Shown here piece after piece: positions 33,422 through 45,130 of a stretch of 64,000 nt of DNA; position 1 is the stretch's first letter; each line of letters starts with the position of its first letter. This stretch comes from Cytospora piceicola. Lineage: Eukaryota > Ascomycota > Sordariomycetes > Diaporthales > Cytosporaceae. Position numbers and translations under genes: made by a program. The notes under the pieces were generated by a model. That model was not told the DNA's origin. It saw only the letters and a program-made list of their open reading frames with translations, and did no database searches. The stretch is from assembly GCA_023375675.1 (NCBI GenBank), contig JALQBC010000063.1:1-64000 (forward strand), written 5' to 3'.

Positions 33422-35362
33422 ATGGCCATGGCAACACAAGAAAACCATACCTCCTGCCAAGCCGATACCCAACCCGGCTCGGGTGGCCGCCTTGCTGATG
33501 TCCCCTCCTTTATCGTGCCGGCATTCGTCTCACTCCCCTTCCTCTGCGGCCTTTCCGCTGTTCCGGCATTCCGGAGAAGCAACACCCTCCATCGATGGCA
33601 GAAGCAATATGCTAGCTTCAGACACTTCGCCCCGTTCATCATACCAACCAACAAGAGAGTCGCCAAGTTGTGGACTGTCGACCTCAGCATCGTTACTTTC
33701 TGCACACTCGTTTCACGGGTGATGAACTTCATTATTCCAGTCCTGCTGAGAAGGACGGTCGACAAACTTGCCGATGATGATGCTCCGTTACCTATCAAGG
33801 AGATGATCGCGTTCGTACTCCTCCGCCAGGTAGTCACCGAGGCCATCACCTCCTTGCACTGGACGGTTCTCATCCGATTGGAGAGTGACATCTCCAGTCG
33901 CCTCATGTGCCACCTGTACGACAAAGTTCTTTCCCTTTCGGCTGAATACCACGACGGAAAGCGGCCCCTGGATACGTACAACACCATCGCCTCGGGCGGC
34001 CCACGCTTCGCCCGGTTCGTGGGGAGTATATTTTTTGACAAGCTGCCCGCGCTGGTGGATCTCATGGTCGCTGTCCTGGCCTTCTGGCGCATCTTCGGCG
34101 GCCAGCTTGCGGCGGCCATGGCGGCTATATCGGTCGTGTACCTGTGGGCCTCGGCGAAGCTCGCACCACAGAGGCAGATCGACTTCAAGAAAGCGCTTCG
34201 ACTCCGCCGCGAAAGGGACGACCTAGGATCCGACGCGCTGCGGAACTGGCACACCGTGGCTGCCTTCAACAACGTCGAATATGAGAAGCGGCGGCACCAG
34301 GAGGCTACGTTGAAGTCGAGACTGGTGGGGGAAGAGTTCCGCGTCGCTGAGACTGTGGCCGGTTCTAGGAAGGACCTGGTCATGGCGTCAGGGTTGATCG
34401 TAATGTGTCTGTTGGCAAGTGTCGAGATCAAGATGGGCGGGGGCAACAGAAGTGTGGGTGATTTTGTGATGTTGTTGCAGTATTGGAACGACTTGGCGTT
34501 CCCGATACAGAACTTTGTGCACTGGATGACCTGGCTGGATGAGTTCTTCGTTGAGTCGGATAAGATGATAGAGATCATGGACGCGGAGCCCATGGTGAGG
34601 GATAAGAAGGATGCGGTGGATTTTCAGCTTAAGAAAGGTGACATTGAGTTTGACAATGTTGGCTTCTCATACGATGGAAAGCGGCCTGCGGTAAAGAATG
34701 TGTCATTCAACATCGAGGGCGGCAAGAAGATCGCCATCGTCGGAGACACTGGGGGAGGGAAAAGCACGCTCCTCAAGCTGCTGTGTAGGACATACGACAC
34801 GACGGAAGGATGTATCAGGGTAGACGGCCAGGACATCAGGGACGTTCGGCTTACCTCTCTCATGAAGCACATCAGCATCGTACCCCAGATCATCGGCGTC
34901 TTCAACGCGACGCTCCTCGAGAACCTTAAGTACGGAAACCTTGAAGCCATCCAGGAGGAATGCGAGGCAGCGTGCGAGACTGCAGCATTCCACAGCAAGA
35001 TTAAGAACTTCACCGCGGGATACGAGGAGAGAGTTGGCGAGAAAGGGACAAAACTCTCAGGCGGCGAGCTTCAACGGCTGGCAATAGCCAGGGTATTGCT
35101 GAGGGACTCCAAGATCGTGCTGTTCGACGAGGCCATGAGTAGTCTAGACAGTGAGACGGAGTGGAGGATTCAGGAGCAGCTGCGAGAATGGTGTGTTGGC
35201 AAGACTGTCATCATCATCGCGCATCGGCTTGCGACTGTTGCCCATGCGGATCTTATCCTCGCTGTCAAGGGTGGCGTTATCGTAGAAGTCGGCCGGCAAG
35301 ATGAGTTGTTGAAGAGAAGAGGGTACTACTTCGATCTCTGGGACAAGCAGAGACTCAACTAA
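33422..35362 (+). CDS. ABC half-transporter, ABCB (Atm1/Hmt1-like) type
   Basis: 646 residues in one exon, with one membrane domain followed by one nucleotide-binding domain. The N-terminal part holds about six hydrophobic segments at roughly 30-350, including IVTFCTLVSRVMNFIIPVLL. ATPase motifs are complete: Walker A GDTGGGKST (440-448), Q-loop region SIVPQIIGVFNATL, signature LSGGELQR (near 545), Walker B KIVLFDEA (near 563) and H-loop AHRLAT (near 600). A half-transporter must dimerise. The layout and sequence recall Hmt1/Atm1-type B-subfamily proteins, which move glutathione- or phytochelatin-linked cargo. It lacks the extra N-terminal membrane domain of Hmt1 and has no clear mitochondrial presequence. 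Cargo and membrane are not known. It converges with the subtilase gene. Confidence 0.88.
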   Translation: MAMATQENHTSCQADTQPGSGGRLADVPSFIVPAFVSLPFLCGLSAVPAFRRSNTLHRWQKQYASFRHFAPFIIPTNKRVAKLWTVDLSIVTFCTLVSRVMNFIIPVLLRRTVDKLADDDAPLPIKEMIAFVLLRQVVTEAITSLHWTVLIRLESDISSRLMCHLYDKVLSLSAEYHDGKRPLDTYNTIASGGPRFARFVGSIFFDKLPALVDLMVAVLAFWRIFGGQLAAAMAAISVVYLWASAKLAPQRQIDFKKALRLRRERDDLGSDALRNWHTVAAFNNVEYEKRRHQEATLKSRLVGEEFRVAETVAGSRKDLVMASGLIVMCLLASVEIKMGGGNRSVGDFVMLLQYWNDLAFPIQNFVHWMTWLDEFFVESDKMIEIMDAEPMVRDKKDAVDFQLKKGDIEFDNVGFSYDGKRPAVKNVSFNIEGGKKIAIVGDTGGGKSTLLKLLCRTYDTTEGCIRVDGQDIRDVRLTSLMKHISIVPQIIGVFNATLLENLKYGNLEAIQEECEAACETAAFHSKIKNFTAGYEERVGEKGTKLSGGELQRLAIARVLLRDSKIVLFDEAMSSLDSETEWRIQEQLREWCVGKTVIIIAHRLATVAHADLILAVKGGVIVEVGRQDELLKRRGYYFDLWDKQRLN

Positions 35363-35752
35363 GAGCCAGTCCACATGTGGCAACATGTTATGGACATGAG
35401 GAATACATAAACTTACCATCAGAGCTAGCCCCATACAGTGTATGCTTGTCGTTTGAGCAGCCAATCCCCCCCAGTATGACCAGAAGACTGGAAGAGAAGG
35501 TGTCCGTACTCTGGAAGCAACGTTCAGGTGGAAACAGTGAAGTAGAAACTAAATCAAAAAAGACTTATCAATCCTGGGACTTATTTCACTTGGACTGCTT
35601 CATCTTCGGTATCTACCTGCTGTATGCCGATCCGTCTGTGGTCTTCAAGGGACCATTTCATCCGTCATCATCTCAAGCAAGAAAGAGAGAGCCAAAATAT
35701 GCAAAAATGCCGAGTATCCGTCGTTCGGTATAACGCCACAACTAGCGACTCA
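35363..35752. other. Short convergent intergenic region
   Basis: 390 bp between the stop codons of two convergent genes; the 3' untranslated regions probably meet or overlap here. A 118-codon plus frame (35377-35733) has no recognisable feature. Confidence 0.6.
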
Positions 35753-37142
35753 TCAAGCACCCACACGCAGCCCATTGTTGACAATCAAGGGTGTCGTGCC
35801 TTTGACATTGCCCTGAACCTCTGACCCGGTCGCCCCCGCCAAACCCTTGATCCTCGCCACAACAGCATCAGTACTGGTGATGTTCTCCAGTGCCATGAGA
35901 TACGCTGCCAGCCCGGCCACATGTGGACAGGCCATGCTCGTCCCGCTCATGACGGCGGAGGAGGTGGTATTCTGGATACCGACGCTCTCGACATTGACTC
36001 CGGGGGCATAGACGTCGATGACATGGCCGTAATTGCTGAAGGATGCTCTCTGGTCACTTGTCTGGTCGATTGCTCCCACTGTGATGGCGCCAGAGGCGGA
36101 GGCGGGGCTGTCGTTCTGTGCGTCCGTGTTATCATTCCCGGCAGCCACGACGGAAACAACACCTTCTGTGCGTAGATTGTTGATGGCTTGGTTTAGTGCG
36201 TTACAAAGCGAACTTCCGGCGGACAGGTTCATGACGGACCTTCCGGAGAGGCCCAAGCGTTTGACGGTTTGGGAGACTGTGGGTAGGTTCATTTTGTTAG
36301 TGATTTCAGTCGTGGAGAAGAAGGATAAAAACAGAAGAAGAAGCCGGCAGCAGAGACGTACCAAACTCAATTCCGGCAAGGACGTTCGACATGGGAGCTG
36401 TGCCATCCGCACCCAAGACCTTGACGCCATACAGCGCGACCTTCTTGGCCACCCCAAACGTCTTTCCCCCAATAGTGCCGGCGACATGAGACCCATGGCC
36501 ATTCTCATCCGTGTTGTTGCCATCAACGATGTTGAAGGCCAAAACGGCCCGCCCCTCAAACTCCTCGTGGTCGGCCTTGATGCCCGAGTCAACGACAAAG
36601 ACAGCAATGCCCGCGCCCGCGCTGTCGTGGTAGGTGTAACTCGTTTCCCCAGGCCAGGGGGAAGATAGACGGGAAAGACCAGAGGTGGCATTGTGCTGAG
36701 TGATTGATTTGCTGAGGTGGAAGCGAGTGTCAGCCTCGATGTAGTGTACCTCGTCGGAGTTGTTGATCTCCACGGCGCTGGCATCGTCGGCCTCTAGGGC
36801 CATGGCTCGAAGGGGACCAATACTGAAAGTACGGACTGCGGGACTGAGGAGGCGGTTGTCGACGGGTGACCGTTTCCCAATATTTCGCTTTGCAATAGTT
36901 GTGGCCCAGTATGCCTGGTGTGCGGCAACCGTGTCGTCGTCGACGGCATCATGGTAGACCACGACGTACTTGTTCGGTATGATGTTCTTCGCATTAGGGT
37001 TCATAATAGGGACACCCATACCCATGGATAGTGAACCAAAAGTGTCTGGAGCTGGGGCTCCAGTGACCTGGCCAGCCAGGATAGACAGGAGGATGAGGGC
37101 AAGGGAGAGGGTAGTAAGCAAGGTCCGAATATGAGGAGCCAT
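35753..37142 (-). CDS. Secreted subtilisin-like serine protease (S8, proteinase K type)
   Basis: Extracellular endopeptidase. Exons 37142-36362 and 36276-35753 give 434 residues. The intron (85 nt) has donor GTACGT and acceptor CCACAG, joining AGIEF to VSQTVKR. Signal peptide at about 1-28, ending after GQVTGA. An I9-type propeptide covers about 55-145 (KYVVVYHDAV at its start). The catalytic triad is present: Asp in VFVVDSGI (near 184), His in GHGSHVAG (near 214) and Ser in SGTSMACPHVAG (near 373). The oxyanion Asn is in VVAAGND. NAT and NTT are candidate N-glycosylation sites. The class is common among fungal nutrient-scavenging or host-cuticle proteases; the sequence does not tell which. 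Confidence 0.95.
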
Positions 37143-38223
37143 GATGACAATTAACTGATATGTGTATGTACGTGTGGATGAATGCTTGATAAGAAGAGGG
37201 TGTCAAGGAGGTAGTCAAAAAGGATTTAGTGGAGAGAGTGCTAGACCAGCCAGAACTTAGACTCCACCTAGGTAGGGAAGTCCAGAAGGGGAGGTATTGA
37301 AGCAGGTGGCAGATTCCTCAGGAGAAGGAGGAGGATGATTTGATCAGGCAGTGTCCAAGTAGCTGTGACTCGATCAACGAGGAAGAAGTGAAGTATGTGT
37401 TAGTGAGTGCGTGAGTAAGTAAGCAAGATGAGAAGGGAAATGAACCGTTATCGGCAAGGACTATTAAATGGAATTCAAACACATGGAGGATAGAAACGGG
37501 GGACGACAAAGTGAAGGCTATTCAAGGAAGCAAGACAATAGTAGGCCAGCTGGAAGATATGACGAAGTACTCAAGTTGTATTGACAATTGGTAGGTAGGT
37601 ACTAGGATGGTACTTGGGTTGGTACTTGGGGGTATATATCAAGCATTCAATAGACGGCCATGCCATTGTTCCTCGACATGTCGCCAGCAATAACCCAACT
37701 TGAGTAACTACATAGGCTCAGAGGGGGGGGGGGGGTAGGATACTTGCCTTTGTTACTTATTACAAGTATAATAGAATACAGTAATATATATTTATATATA
37801 TACATATATATCACAGTACATCATGATACAGAACCAGCAGCACCTGGGCAGCAGTAGGAGCCTCGCCCTGTACCTATGTACATATTATCCATAGCCTTTG
37901 GGTGCTCAGGCGCGTGCTCAGGCGCGTACTGAGGCAATGAGGTGCTACGGAGTAAGTAGTACGAAGAAATGGGTGGTGTAACCTGCTGCCTACTTGAGTA
38001 TATGTAGTGCTGGCCAGGGGATTTAAGGTGAGTGAAGGTGAGGTGATGATGGAGGCTGACATCTGGCTGACATTTCTATATACCTGAGTATTGAAATAAG
38101 GGTTAGGGTCTCTACCCAGGGTTCAGGGTCACTGTTCTAATCTTATCTCATGTTACATAAACCAGCAGCACTTGTCCTGAATTTGTCTAGCGTGCTAAAC
38201 TGACTGGCTTTGCCTACCGCTGA

Positions 38224-38226
38224 CGC

Positions 38227-38286
<60 letters not shown>

Positions 38287-38290
38287 CGCC
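38224..38290. repeat. GCCTACC heptamer repeat, ~9.5 copies
   Basis: Near-perfect tandem units; an imperfect copy lies just upstream at 38213. Length variation between isolates would be expected. Confidence 0.95.
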
Positions 38291-39660
38291 TCAAGTTACC
38301 ACCTACCCCACTGTCACTGTCACTGTCACCATCACCATCACCGTAATGATAATGGTTCAGAACGCCCGAGGTACAGAGGGGCTAGGATCATGGGCAGGAA
38401 GGATGGAAGGATGGCTGGATGGACGGACGGACGGATGGATTCGGAAACACTTTTATTACTCTTGCAATCCACCGGAACTCACGCCCAGAACAACCCCAAA
38501 CGACCCCAAACGACCCCAAAACAACCCAGAGCAACCCAGACTACCAAAACAGGGCCTCTCGGCCTCTCTTCTCCATCACACCCCATCACTCCTTCATTTC
38601 ATTTTTTTTTTTTTGTATCTTTTTTTGTCTTTTTTTTGTCCCTTTTCTCACCCTTTTCTCACCCTTCTGACCCATTTGTTATTTACAGTTGAATACGGCA
38701 GTACTAGTACTGAATACGCCAACGCCAACGCCAACGCCAACGCCAGTCCGCCCCACGTTTTATCTTCATGTCCCATTTCCATTCCCATTTACCGTCCTCG
38801 TTCCCGTTTTCCCGTTTCCCGTTCCCGTCTTCATTTTTACACCTCCGTTCCCTCTCCATCGTGTCGTTACAGCAGTCTATCTATCTATCTATCTATCTGT
38901 CTGCCTGTCAGGCCGAGAGTACTACGTGGGTACCTACTACTCGGACGCCAATATCACCTTACCGGTGGTGGTCCACAGTTCGCAGTCAGGTGTCAACAGT
39001 CCACACACACTCTCTGATTGATTGATTAACTGATTGATTGATCGATCCACCATAAACAAGCCTCGGAGACTATCTCAGCCATTCAATTCATTCCATTCCA
39101 ATCCAATCCAATCCAACCAGGCCAGGCCAAACCCAACCCAACCCCATTCATCCACCTGCGCAGTCGGTCAGTCAGATCTTCCTGGCAGGGACGAGAGTGA
39201 GTGAGGTGTGTGTGTGTGTGTGTGTGTTTTATGTGTGTATGAGCATTAAAAGACGACCACGACTACTACTACCTACTACCACGGGACTACTACGACGACG
39301 ACAACAACAACAAGCAGTCCGTTTTTTCTTCAAGGGACCAGAACCAGGAAAACTAACCAGTCTACCTAGTCTACCTACCTGTCTATATTACCTACATATT
39401 TACACTCGGACATTTACCACCGTTTAACACAAATATTCCCTGGCCTCCTCGTCTTTCTCCTCCTCCCCTGCTTGACCAATCACTACCGGTCAAGTCTCGC
39501 CCTCACGCGACCATCTATCTATCTGGACCCAATCTCCCAACCGACCGTTTCTCTTGATTGACTGACAACACGAGTGACTTTGGTGTGGAGCGACGAAACA
39601 CTATCGAAAATTCCAACAGCAATTGATTGATTGATCGAACACTGCCCTCTCCTCTCACTT

Positions 39661-39691
39661 CGTCCTCGTTCTCGTTCTCGACCTTGTCCTT

Positions 39692-39737
<46 letters not shown>

Positions 39738-39747
39738 CCGTCCCGGG
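39661..39747. repeat. GTCCTC/CTCGTT hexamer repeat
   Basis: Degenerate CTCGTT/CTTGTC units pass into about eight GTCCTC units. It lies about 420 bp upstream of the F-box start codon, probably within the leader. Confidence 0.9.
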
Positions 39748-40161
39748 TGCTGGATCATCAACGGAGGGGTGGCCTCGAAACTTCTCTCGGCCTTTTAATT
39801 TAACTCTCACCCACCCATCCATTCATACATACAAACATTCCATCCCATCCCATCACAGCCCATCCTGCTACATTACATTGCATACCTACAATCCCTCATC
39901 TACATACATAGTTGTCCTCCCAACTCTATCTACTTACTCCTGTCCTCTCTCCTCAATAACCCGTCGAACGAGACCAAGAAACGTGACCAGTTCCTCGCGC
40001 CGAAACATATCTCAAACTACCTCGAAACCGTCCCATTTCATCCTGCATTCCAGCCAACAAGACCACAAAAGACAAGAGACAGAACCAAAAAGTCTTTGCC
40101 ATGATACAAGAGCCGCCAATCCTCTCCAACTGACTCGATTATATATCACCACACCCCAAAC

Positions 40162-42064
40162 ATGTCAGTCCAACTTGCGACCATGTTCAAAGCCACCGAC
40201 ACCCATGTCGGCCCCTTGTCCATCGACACACGCCGGACAAGTATCGAACGTACCTCGATCGACCGCACCCCCTCACGCGAAGATGTCGGCAAGGCTACCG
40301 TCGAACTGGCCTCCATCATGACCACAGCCTCAAACCCCGTCTCCCCCGGCGCATCGAGTCCGCCCCTGCCCCAGGGAGCGAGGAGACACGGCTTCTCTCC
40401 GCCAACGAGGCCGAGCAGCACTCCATTCCCTGAACCCGAACTTGGCCAGACCAACATCCGATGTCTCAGCTGTCCCGTCGAGGCCGAGCCCGACCATCAC
40501 GACCACCTCGTCGAGTCCCCCGTCCTTGGTACTTCCGAACTGCCCGAGTCGCCCCTCACACGCACGAATCTCAACGACCTCCCCGCCGAAATACACGAGT
40601 GTATATTGGACCATCTTTTTGGTTACAAGGTATCGGCCTCGTCGAGGAGCTCGCTGGGCATGCCGAGCGTCACAAGGAGCTGGGGCACAGCCCTGAGGCA
40701 TTCGCGGCGGAAGGAGCTCTCGGCTCTGGCCCTTGTCAGCAACGTGTGGAGGGTCCTGATACAAGAGCGTCTATACCGCCATATCAAGATCAAGGCGACG
40801 GTGCAGTCCCTGAACGAATCGGTGGCGTTCTTCGCAGACCACTCCCACCTCCGAGATTACGTCAAGCACATTGAGTTGTGGTTCGCCGTCTTCCAGCCCA
40901 AGCAGAACGCCCTCGCCCTCTCGAGCTCCACCTTACCCCCGGTCACGCTCGACGGCCTAACAAATGCTTCGTATGTGTTGCCGACCGACAACTGTTCCCT
41001 CGAAGAGGCCTTCTACTTTGTGAGCACCACCTTTCCCGAGGTCTGCGTCTTGACCTTGGAGGGCGGGGAGCGGAGGAAGGCCCCCAAAGTGCGCCATTAC
41101 ATACTCGGAGACGGACCCGAGAAGCCATTGTCCAAGGTGCCCTCTGTCACGACGCTAGTATGCAAGGGACAGTGGAACCTGATACGAACCGAGGACGATT
41201 TCGACGCCTTCGCCAGTGCCCTCCCGAATTTGCAGGAGTGGCATTGCAACTACAGCAAGGCAAAATCCAAGAGTTATCTCTGCATGGCCACCATACTCCC
41301 CAGGCTGCCTCGGAACCTGACCAGCCTAAGCCTCAACCTGGAGGGTGTCGACTACCGACGAGAGCTCTCCTTCCCGAACTACTTCGTCAAGGTTTCGAAC
41401 ACAGTCCATTTCTGCAACAAGCTTGCTGAAGCAACCCAGAACCTCGAGCACTTCGCATACACAGGGCGCGTCTGCCGGTCGTTCTTCGAACTACTTGCTA
41501 AGCTGGTGGATGCTCGTAGCACGAGGTTGAAGAGCATCGACCTGACAGTAAGGAATTGTTGCCGCCAAGTGATGCACTGGAACGAGTCCGGCTCGGGAAT
41601 TACGGACATGCACTTCATCAGCGCCTTTGAACAGCTTGTATTGGCCGGGATCAGGTCATTGGGAAGGCTCAAGTCCGTGGAGTACTTGCGGATCCGATAT
41701 GTCGATCTAGGTACCACGACCCCCCCCCCCCCCCCAACCGAAAGCCCGTTTATGGGAAGCCGTTGTGTATCAAGTACTGACATCTGGGCCCCACCCCTTT
41801 GCAGACTCCCCGGTGCCACCATTAAACCCTTATTTCATCCTCCGCGACGGCTGGTGCTCCGGCGTCTGGAGCGACGCCATCGTATCCGAACTCAACCGAA
41901 CCCGTCCCGACGCCCGTTTTGAAGACCTCGCAGAATCTTTTGGTGAGGTTGGCATCAACAAGGATGGCAGGATGGTGATAAGTCCCGAGTTCCCCAGGAG
42001 CCGAGTGCTTTCTTTGAAACTGTCAAACTACGCTTACCTGGCCGGTGGAATCGCCGTCCCTTAG
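40162..42064 (+). CDS. F-box-like protein
   Basis: Exons 40162-41710 and 41805-42064 give 602 residues. The intron (94 nt) has donor GTACCA and acceptor TTTGCAG, holds a C16 run (41720-41735), and restores YVDL-DSPVPPLNP. After a disordered Ser/Pro-rich N-terminus, NLNDLPAEIHECILDHLFG (near 135-155) fits the F-box core that binds Skp1. The rest has regularly spaced leucine-rich segments, such as LPRNLTSLSLNLEGVDY, as in the substrate-binding half of F-box/LRR proteins. Predicted role: substrate receptor of an SCF ubiquitin ligase; target unknown. The start is the first Met of a long frame preceded by a stop-rich leader; Met8 is an alternative. Confidence 0.82.
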
Positions 42065-42845
42065 GGAGTCGACGGCATCGCAGTTCTGGCAAGTTGAAGA
42101 CAAGAAAGAGCCTGGCGGATTACTTGACGGTTGCCCCTCAAAAGAGAGGGCGATAGGCCGAACACGAAATACAGAAAGGGTGCAGCTTTTGGAACCCTTG
42201 TTTCGACCGACGGCATATGAGTGTGGCTGTTGGAAGCAAAGCATGGCGTTTTTTTTTGGGGGGGCCTGTTTGGTCTGGTCGGCCCCTAATTCTTGATGAT
42301 TCCCCTCCGTTGGTTGGCATTATCAGACATTCGAGGAATAGAGAGGCGTTTGGATTTTCTTGGTACCGTTAGGATGAGAAGGGAGTTGGGAGCCGAGTAT
42401 GGAAGAGCACCACCAACAACAGCATTCGCCCTCCATCCCTCCCTCCTCACATGTCTTCGGTGCCTCTGGTCTCGCGTAGGCTGCAAGCTCGTCAAAGCTG
42501 GATGATGATATATGCTGGGAAGATCTGAAGTGTTGCACAATTGTTGCATACTTGGGTAGCTTCTTGGACGGTGGTAACTAGGACGAAGGAGATAGATAAT
42601 GGATGATAAAAGACACATATTGCTGACGGCCTGAGGTTCATTTCAAAATCACAAAGGAACCCTTGATAAAAACGCAGTCTGCTTTTTCGAACGTACCGAA
42701 AATCGCTCTCGATATGGGTAGGACAGTTGACAGGCTATCTGGGTGCGGGTGGGAGAGTGCTCTGTTCTTCAGTCTCGTTCCCCTCGTCATGTAGTACATA
42801 CATACCTGAAGCAGAACACTCCCCTCCCTTACAGTAGCAGATCGA
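42065..42845. other. Convergent intergenic region
   Basis: Between the ends of the F-box and GPI14 genes. T10-G7 runs occur at about 42249-42265. No gene is supported. Confidence 0.55.
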
Positions 42846-44254
42846 CTAGGCGACATCCGCAACTATAATGCCCAGTATCCAACAATTCGCCAAGAAGAAA
42901 GCCAGACTTGACATCCAAAGCCCTGGGACGAAGGTGCTCTCTCCCAGGAACTCGAGCGCGTAGCCCTGCTGCAGCCATGCGGCTTGGGTAAGAACCCAGA
43001 GTGTTAGGGCCGTAATGCCCAATTTTGGGTTGCGGAGAAACGAGGATCGTGGCAGGTAGAGTGGGAGGAAGACCAGGTACCAAAGGAAGTACTGGGGTTC
43101 GTTGTCAGCAGGACGGAAAATAGAGGGACAAGCAGAACGAGTGGGGGAAGGATAGCCAGGAGAGGGGACAACAGAATTGGGAGGGATCGTACCTGGCTCG
43201 TACAAACTTTGTTGAAGGCCACAAAAGCCCAGGTCTGTGCCAACATGGTGGCGGGCAAGTCCTTCTTCGCCATGACGAAGGGTATGAGGACGCATGACAG
43301 CAGCAGCTGCGGGATAAAGGCGACGGACTCGATCCGGATGCCACCTGAGGAGCCGTCCGGATCGGCGGATGTGAGGTAGAGCAGGATGTTGTAAGGGCTG
43401 AAGTTGTGGCGGTGGTCGATGCGAGTGACGTGGTGGAGGTAGGTGTGCTGGAGGAAAGGGTGCCCGTAGAGGCCGTACATCAGTAGGTTGAGGCTCGTGA
43501 AGGTTATGAGGCTGACGAGGGCGAGCTTGAGCCTTGCCGGGGTGAGGAAGGCCAAAGCCCTGCCCAAGGGGGAGGTCGAGGTCGGCCCGGGCGGTGATAC
43601 GGGCGACACGCTCTCCTCATCCATCCACCACACGATGGCCGGGGCGTAGATGAAAGGGTATATCTTGAAATGCACGCCTAGCCCCAGCAAGACACCCACC
43701 AGGGTGACCTTCCTCGACAGGACGGCGTAGAGGAGGGCCATGACCATGACGGCCAACAGACCCTCGGAGCTACCCCGAGTAGAGATGGTGGCAACCATGG
43801 GATTGAGAAGCCAGATAGCGGCGAACTTCCTCGCCCTGGCCGCGCTCATCCCTCCACCGTGCTGGCTCATGGTCAACACCTTCACGATGAGCCATCCCGC
43901 AACCACATCCGCCACAGCGAACAGCACCTTGCCAAAGGAAAAGTAGGCAACCCGTAGCCATTGTGAGCTGGCATTCCAGGTGGTGGGGAGGATAATCCAT
44001 GAGAGTAAGGGGGTGTAGCGGTAGGTTTCACGGGCGTACGGGCCATCTGGGTGGTGGTGAGAAAGGAGGCGTGCAGCGTCGGTGAAGACGAGGTAGTCGA
44101 TATCGGTGTACTTGAGGGGTGAGTTTGCATCCTGCCAGAGGCCATAGAGTAGAAAGAAGACACGCAACAGAATAGAAAGAGTGTAGAGGGGTGCTGGGCC
44201 GGTGAAGAGGGTAGAGATGAGGCTGCTGTTGTGCTGGTGGTTGGGAGGGGCCAT
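42846..44254 (-). CDS. GPI14: GPI mannosyltransferase 1 (PIG-M/Gpi14)
   Basis: ER enzyme that adds the first alpha-1,4-mannose to the GPI anchor precursor from dolichol-phosphate mannose. Exons 44254-43193 and 43091-42846 give 435 residues. The intron (101 nt) has donor GTACGA and acceptor CCCCAG and joins KVCTSQ to YFLWYLVFLPL. The polytopic protein has about ten hydrophobic segments. The luminal DxD site is in YTDIDYLVFTDAA (near 42-54). Family blocks GPYARETYRYTPLL, IWLLNPMVATISTRGSSEG and HFKIYPFIYAP are present, and HNFSPYNILLYL sits in the second half. I chose Met at 44254 because homologues begin shortly before LYTLSILLRVFFLLYG; an in-frame Met at 44347 would add 31 residues. It diverges from the TRAX gene. 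Confidence 0.94.
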
Positions 44255-44799
44255 GATCTCAGTAGGAATGGAGGTTGGGGGTATAAATAATTCCCAATGC
44301 TTCTTGTTACTGATGTTGTTACTTATCTCATGTTGTACTGTTGCCAATGCTTATAAAGTGACACAAAGTAACACAACATGAGATATATTAGATGAACAGA
44401 TGGGATGGTGTGGACTGTGTATGCATATGCAGGTACGGGTACCTACTTAAGTAGGTAGTATGGGGATAAGATGAGATGGGGCTTCAGTACACATGAAAAG
44501 AAAAGGGGGTTAGGGTTTCATGGGAGTGGGTCAAGCCTCAGCCAATACCATAGTAATCCCCAGCCTATGTGACCCTAGCAATTGGGGAGGGGGGGGGGGG
44601 GGGTAGGCACACTTATTGCTGACATAATCAAACACTCAACCCTGGAAACTTCATCTCATTCCGTCCACTCAAACTCACTCAAGCATACACATAGTGCTTG
44701 CTGCTCTAGTCACGAAGAGCATACGTAAACCTTACACCGAGACTATAAAGAATCAGGACTAAACAGACAAACAAATCTCGACAAAAAGAAAGGCCCAGC
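44255..44799. other. Divergent promoter between GPI14 and TRAX
   Basis: 545 bp shared upstream region. A G15 run lies at 44589-44603 and a ga/aaaagg-rich stretch with GGGTTAGGGTTT at about 44505. The palindrome-like GTACCTACTTAAGTAGGTAG is at about 44440. No factor site can be named. Confidence 0.6.
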
Positions 44800-45092
44800 A
44801 TGCCTCCAAAGAGGGACTACAAGGGGAATGCTAAGACCAATACGCCTAAGGTGCCCGTTGTTCGCAATCAGTACACCCCGATGTTCGAGCACTTTCGTGA
44901 TGAGCTTGATGAGCATCACGATCGGAGAGAGAGGATTGTCAAGGCATCAAGGGACGTTACGGCATTGAGCAAGAAGATGTGAGGAGAATCCTGCAGTGTT
45001 TTGCATCTGGGATGCGTGTGTGTGTGTGTTCTGTTAAAGATGATGACTGACTGGCTCCATATTCCAACAGAATATTCTCATTGCAACGGTAC

Positions 45093-45130
<38 letters not shown>

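Larger units (their letters stand above)
37143..40161. other. 3-kb repeat-rich intergenic region and long leader
   Basis: Between the divergent subtilase and F-box genes. It contains a G13 run (37723-37735), a GCCTACC repeat, an ACGCCA repeat (about 38703-38743), TCTA units (about 38878-38899), a GT run (about 39208-39228) and a GTCCTC repeat. From about 38700 on it has the pyrimidine-rich look of fungal 5' leaders. Long plus frames (38346-39017, 39878-40321) are built from these repeats. No gene is supported. Confidence 0.5.

Noticed and set aside
33422..37142. ABC transporter and subtilase as a functional cluster
   Set aside because: They are merely convergent neighbours; no synthase, regulator or shared promoter supports a joint role.
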